This document shows positions 60,001 through 64,000 of a stretch of 64,000 nt of DNA, one piece after another (the first letter of the stretch is position 1; each line of letters starts with the position of its first letter). The position numbers and the translations under genes were made by a program. The notes beneath the pieces are model-generated. The model searched no databases, was not told the DNA's origin, and saw only the letters and a list, made by a program, of their open reading frames with translations. The stretch is from Neptunomonas antarctica (GTDB taxonomy: Bacteria > Pseudomonadota > Gammaproteobacteria > Pseudomonadales > Balneatricaceae), in the NCBI RefSeq assembly GCF_001305295.1, contig NZ_LJSI01000037.1:1-64000 (forward strand), in the 5' to 3' direction.

Positions 60001-61521
60001 ATGGATTTTGAAATTGTAAACGGTGCAGTCGCATCTCTGGAAACCGAATGCCTTGTTATTGGCGTAGAAATGGGTCTTGAAGGTGGCGCTACACTTAGCC
60101 CCTCTGCACAGGCACTTGATCAGGCATCACAAGGCTACCTTAGTGATCTGATTAAAAATGGTGATATCAAAGGTAAAACAGCAGAATCCCTGTTGCTGCA
60201 AAAAATCAGTGGTGTATCTGCAAAACGCATCCTGCTGGTCGGGTTAGGCAAAGCTGATGAGCGCCATGAACGCAACTATAAGAAAGTTGTGAAAGCGATT
60301 CTCGGCAATGTTAAAGCGCTGAGTTTAAAAGACGTTGTGATTGCATTAGATGGCCTGGCCTCTAAGCAGCCAGATACGTACCGCCAGGTACGTCTACTGG
60401 CAGAATGGACGACCGCTGAGCTTTATCAGTACGACCAGACAAAAAGCAAAAAAGCCGATATCTATGTCATAGAAAAAGTGGCTATCCATCTGGCAGATGA
60501 TGTAACAGAAGAAGGCGAAGGCGCATTGGTTGATGGTTCAGCTATCGCCAACGGCATGAATGTCGCGCGTGATCTTGGTAATCTTCCGGGCAATATCTGC
60601 ACACCTATCTTTCTGGCAGAACAGGCCAAAGAGCTGGCAAACGAATATGTCTCGATCACCTGCGAAATTCTTGATGAAGATGCCATGGAAAATCTCGGCA
60701 TGGGTTCCCTTTTATCGGTAGGCCGTGGCAGCGCGGAGCCATCTCGCCTGATCATAATCAAACACAACGGTGGCGAAGCAGACGCCCAGCCATACGTTAT
60801 CGTGGGTAAAGGTGTCACGTTCGATACCGGCGGTATTTCACTCAAGCCCGGCGCGAAAATGGACGAGATGAAATACGATATGTGTGGTTCCGCTTCTGTG
60901 ATGGGTACCATGCATGCCATCGCTGAAATGGATCTGCCGATCAACGTGATTGGTGTTATTGCTGCCGCTGAAAATATGCCCGGCAGCAAAGCAACCAAAC
61001 CGGGTGACATTGTTACCAGCATGTCTGGCCAAACCATTGAGGTTCTGAATACCGATGCCGAAGGTCGCCTGGTATTATGCGATGCGCTAACCTACGTTGA
61101 ACGTTTTAATCCGAAAACCGTGGTTGATATTGCCACCTTAACGGGCGCCGTTATCGGTGCATTGGGCAACAGTGTTTGTGGCCTGCTGACTAACGATGAA
61201 GAACTGGCTAGTGAACTCTCAAGTGCTGGCGATTACGCTAATGACTGCGCATGGCGTTTGCCATTATTAGACGAATATCAGGAACTGCTCGACAGTAATT
61301 TTGCTGACATCGCCAACATTGGCGGGCCAACAGGTGGCGCTATTACAGCAGCGTGCTTCCTGTCCCGCTTTACTAAAGCGTATCGTTGGGCACATTTGGA
61401 TATTGCCGGTACGGCATGGTTGAGTGGCGGCAAAGAAAAAGGCGCTACTGGCCGCTGTGTCCCACTTCTCAGCCAATACCTGCTCAACCAGGCGGCTGAC
61501 GAGATGACTGACGACGAGTAA
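60001..61521 (+). CDS. pepA: Leucyl aminopeptidase PepA
   Basis: M17 dizinc aminopeptidase, in E. coli also a DNA-binding architectural protein for XerCD recombination and carAB control. The catalytic domain has VGKGVTFDTGGISLKPGAKM, the metal and active-site segment NTDAEGRLVLCDAL, and NIGGPTGGAITAACFL. The ATG at 60001 (MDFEIVNG) with GGAG 6 bases before is chosen. A frame extending to 59938 adds 21 residues not found in the family. The length is 506 residues. Confidence 0.96.
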   Translation: MDFEIVNGAVASLETECLVIGVEMGLEGGATLSPSAQALDQASQGYLSDLIKNGDIKGKTAESLLLQKISGVSAKRILLVGLGKADERHERNYKKVVKAILGNVKALSLKDVVIALDGLASKQPDTYRQVRLLAEWTTAELYQYDQTKSKKADIYVIEKVAIHLADDVTEEGEGALVDGSAIANGMNVARDLGNLPGNICTPIFLAEQAKELANEYVSITCEILDEDAMENLGMGSLLSVGRGSAEPSRLIIIKHNGGEADAQPYVIVGKGVTFDTGGISLKPGAKMDEMKYDMCGSASVMGTMHAIAEMDLPINVIGVIAAAENMPGSKATKPGDIVTSMSGQTIEVLNTDAEGRLVLCDALTYVERFNPKTVVDIATLTGAVIGALGNSVCGLLTNDEELASELSSAGDYANDCAWRLPLLDEYQELLDSNFADIANIGGPTGGAITAACFLSRFTKAYRWAHLDIAGTAWLSGGKEKGATGRCVPLLSQYLLNQAADEMTDDE

Positions 61522-61976
61522 TGTCCCAAGCCGATTTTTATATTCTGCCCGGTGCAGATGAAGACAGCCGCTACCAGTTTCTGAGTAAACTGGCGACCCG
61601 TGCGATCAGCGCGGGTCACCGGCTGTATATTCATACCGACTCCGAATCTCTGGCAGAACGTATCAGCGAACGCCTCTGGCAAGCTACGTCAATAAGCTTT
61701 CTGCCTAACGAACTGCCGACAGATAGTCTGCACCCTCCAGTTTCTTCACATGCCCCCATACTGATCGGCTGGCAAGCCGGGCACATGCCGGATACACCCG
61801 ATATGTTGGTGAATCTGTCGCTCGATTTTCCGCTCCAAACCCAGCAATTCAGTCGCATAGCCGAAATTGTTATTCAGGCAGATGCCGTACTCACGCTCAC
61901 CCGTGGACGTTTCAAACAATATCAAGCGGCCGGAATCGAACCCCGCATGCACGATATGCGTAAACGATCCGCCTAA
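61521..61976 (+). CDS. holC: DNA polymerase III subunit chi
   Basis: HolC binds SSB and links it to the clamp loader. The 151-residue protein has the family start ADFYILPGADEDSRYQFLSKLA and SFLPNELPTDSLHPPVSSHAPILIGW-like middle (61701-61775). The ATG overlaps the pepA stop in TAATG. pepA-holC-valS order is conserved. Confidence 0.93.
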   Translation: MSQADFYILPGADEDSRYQFLSKLATRAISAGHRLYIHTDSESLAERISERLWQATSISFLPNELPTDSLHPPVSSHAPILIGWQAGHMPDTPDMLVNLSLDFPLQTQQFSRIAEIVIQADAVLTLTRGRFKQYQAAGIEPRMHDMRKRSA

Positions 61977-61999
61977 ACGCCTTCATTGATACTGTATCA

Positions 62000-62020
62000 A
62001 CGGGTATAATTACCCGTTTT
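62000..62020 (+). terminator. Terminator-like hairpin after holC
   Basis: ACGGGTA-TAAT-TACCCGT followed by TTTT lies 24 bases past the holC stop. It would separate holC from valS or attenuate read-through. Confidence 0.75.
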
Positions 62021-62121
62021 ACTGGCCACAATACTACCCATTTGCACTAGCAGTCTGTTAAACAGGCTTGCAGGTAAGCAGCCAGTCCCCTAACAGACAG
62101 TGCCAAGAGACGTAGACCACG

Positions 62122-64000
62122 ATGGAAAAAACTTACCAGCCAAACGAGATTGAAAAGTCCTGGTACAAAACCTGGGAAGACAACGGTTACTTCGCCCCTT
62201 CTGGCGAAGGTGAATCATATTGCATTATGATTCCACCGCCGAATGTTACCGGCAGCCTGCACATGGGCCACGCATTCCAGCACACCATCATGGATGCACT
62301 CACACGCTATAAGCGTATGCAGGGCAAAAATACCCTATGGCAAGTCGGCACCGACCACGCAGGTATCGCAACCCAGATGGTGGTTGAGCGTAAACTGGCC
62401 GCAGAAGAACAAAAAACCCGTCACGATTTAGGCCGCGACGCCTTTATCGAAAAAATCTGGGAATGGAAAGAAGAATCCGGCGATACGATTACGCGCCAGA
62501 TGCGCCGTTTAGGCGACTCGGTCGATTGGCCAAGCGAACGCTTCACCATGGACTCCGGTTTTTACAGCGCCGTACAGGAAGCGTTTATCAGCATGTACGA
62601 CGATAAGCTGATCTATCGCGGCAAGCGTCTGGTCAACTGGGACCCTAAACTACACACCGCCATCTCAGATCTGGAAGTAGAGAACCGCGAAGTACAAGGC
62701 AAAATGTGGTACCTGCGCTATCCGCTGGCTGATGGAGTGATGACTCAAGACGGTAAAAACTATTTAGTCGTCGGTACGACACGTCCGGAAACCATGTTGG
62801 GCGATACCGCCGTTGCCATTAATCCTGAAGATACCCGTTATCAGGATCTGGTCGGAAAATTTATCGAACTGCCGCTGGTCGGTCGCCGTATTCCGATTAT
62901 CAGCGATGACTATGCCGATATGGAAAAAGGCACGGGTTGTGTGAAAATAACCCCTGCCCACGACTTCAATGACTATGAAGTCGGCAAGCGCTGCAAACTA
63001 GCCATGATCAACATCTTCACGCTTAATGGCGACATCCGCGATGAAGCTCAAACCTTCAGCTCCGATGGCCGCGAAATCCACGATCTCGACAAAACCCTGC
63101 CCGCGCAATACCGTGGCATGGAACGCTTTGCTGCGCGTAAAGCGATTGTGGCCGACTTCGAAGCGCTTGAGTTGCTGGTAAAAGTTGAAGAAAACGCCAT
63201 GACCATCCCCTACGGAGACCGTGGTGGTGTAGTCATTGAGCCGATGCTGACCGACCAATGGTTTGCCGATGCTAAAACATTAGCTAAACCTGCGATTGAA
63301 GCCGTAGAAAATGGCGATATCAAATTTGTCCCTAAACAGTACGAGAACATGTACTTCGCCTGGATGAATAACATTCAGGATTGGTGTATCTCCCGTCAGC
63401 TTTGGTGGGGCCACCGTATCCCGGCGTTCTACGACAACGAAGGTAACGTCTACGTAGCCAAAGATGCTGATGAAGCACGTGCAAAATATGGTTTAGATCT
63501 GGAAACAGAACTGCGCCAGGACGACGACGTACTGGATACCTGGTTCAGCTCTGGTCTGTGGACATTCGGCACACTTGGCTGGCCGGAAAACACCGAACGC
63601 CTGAAAACATTCCACCCGACCGACGTACTGGTCACCGGTTTCGACATCATCTTTTTCTGGGTTGCCCGCATGATGATGATGACCATGCATCTGGTCAAAG
63701 ATGAACACGGCAAACCACAGATCCCGTTCAAAACCGTTTACGTAACCGGACTAATCCGTGACGAAAACGGCGATAAAATGTCTAAGTCTAAGGGTAACGT
63801 CCTTGATCCACTGGATATGATCGACGGTATCGACCTGAATACCCTGCTGGAGAAACGTACCGGCAATATGATGCAGCCACAACTGGCTGAAAAAATTGCC
63901 AAACGTACCGAGAAGCAATTCCCGGAAGGTATCTCCGCACACGGCACCGATGCGCTGCGTTTTACACTGGCATCACTGGCCTCTACCGGACGCGACATCA
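62122..64000 (+). CDS. valS: Valyl-tRNA synthetase (5' part; runs off the window)
   Basis: Class I synthetase charging tRNA-Val. The 626 codons present include the HIGH-type motif GSLHMGHAF (about residue 45), the CP1 editing domain ([34 protein letters not shown]), the [14 protein letters not shown] segment, and the KMSKS motif [10 protein letters not shown] near residue 553. The C-terminal anticodon-binding part lies beyond base 64000. An inverted repeat (GTCTGTTA ... TAACAGAC, 62053-62098) sits just before the start. Confidence 0.97.
   Translation, partial: MEKTYQPNEIEKSWYKTWEDNGYFAPSGEGESYCIMIPPPNVTGSLHMGHAFQHTIMDALTRYKRMQGKNTLWQVGTDHAGIATQMVVERKLAAEEQKTRHDLGRDAFIEKIWEWKEESGDTITRQMRRLGDSVDWPSERFTMDSGFYSAVQEAFISMYDDKLIYRGKRLVNWDPKLHTAISDLEVENREVQGKMWYLRYPLADGVMTQDGKNYLVVGTTRPETMLGDTAVAINPEDTRYQDLVGKFIELPLVGRRIPIISDDYADMEKGTGCVKITPAHDFNDYEVGKRCKLAMINIFTLNGDIRDEAQTFSSDGREIHDLDKTLPAQYRGMERFAARKAIVADFEALELLVKVEENAMTIPYGDRGGVVIEPMLTDQWFADAKTLAKPAIEAVENGDIKFVPKQYENMYFAWMNNIQDWCISRQLWWGHRIPAFYDNEGNVYVAKDADEARAKYGLDLETELRQDDDVLDTWFSSGLWTFGTLGWPENTERLKTFHPTDVLVTGFDIIFFWVARMMMMTMHLVKDEHGKPQIPFKTVYVTGLIRDENGDKMSKSKGNVLDPLDMIDGIDLNTLLEKRTGNMMQPQLAEKIAKRTEKQFPEGISAHGTDALRFTLASLASTGRDI

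Noticed and set aside
60462-61037. 191-codon minus-strand frame opposite pepA
   Set aside because: It mirrors the conserved catalytic core of pepA and has no recognisable domain.

Overview
The window is a contiguous stretch of gammaproteobacterial chromosome made mostly of core genes. Gene order matches two classic gammaproteobacterial neighbourhoods: suhB/trmJ/isc/ndk/rlmN/pilF/rodZ/hisS/yfgM/bamB/der (about 1-16.6 kb) and purA/hisZ/hflCKX/hfq/miaA/mutL/amiB/tsaE/nnr/queG ... orn/rsgA/HDOD/sseA/psd (about 16.6-43.8 kb). Presence of pilF, hisZ and an endonuclease-type MutL is closer to Pseudomonas-like orders than to Enterobacteria. A NhaD-type Na+/H+ antiporter, cytochrome c', a phasin and NO reductase suggest a marine or salt-adapted facultative denitrifier or NO-tolerant bacterium. 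A Methylophaga/Piscirickettsiaceae-type organism would fit, but that is a guess.

Layout. 1-1071 has no supportable gene, only hairpins. 1072-9055 (minus) encodes der, bamB, yfgM, hisS, rodZ, pilF, rlmN, ndk: ribosome and outer-membrane assembly, translation, cell shape, pilus. 9174-14738 (minus) is a complete iscRSUA-hscBA-fdx-iscX operon with an IscR-like promoter and a strong terminator. trmJ and suhB diverge from each other. 16631-29498 (minus) holds purA, hisZ, a DUF2065 gene, hflC-hflK-hflX-hfq and miaA-mutL-amiB-tsaE-nnr. queG is at 29570 (plus).

30782-38472 is an accessory nitric oxide reductase block between queG and orn: norCBQD (minus), a membrane CHASE4-PAS-GGDEF diguanylate cyclase (plus), and norEF (minus) directly downstream of orn. 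A textbook FNR/DNR box with a correctly spaced -10 element lies upstream of norC.

39123-44841 (plus) encodes rsgA, an HDOD protein, a rhodanese, psd and ygfZ. Two neighbouring genes here, rsgA and sseA, have tandemly duplicated 3' ends. Then come ung, an MFS transporter with an unusual helical C-terminal extension, lysS and a prfB without the usual programmed frameshift, nhaD with a cytochrome b561-like gene, cytochrome c', flavodoxin, phasin, a glyoxalase-type VOC protein, a Sel1-repeat protein, a YeeE/YedE sulfur transporter, an RDD protein, lptFG, pepA, holC and the first two thirds of valS, which runs off the end.

The most notable observations are: a SuhB protein that has lost most inositol-monophosphatase metal ligands, pointing to a non-enzymatic role; the nor block carrying its own diguanylate cyclase and abutting orn; the double regulatory signature upstream of norC; and the duplicated gene ends. 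No tRNA, rRNA, CRISPR array, insertion sequence or prophage was seen.
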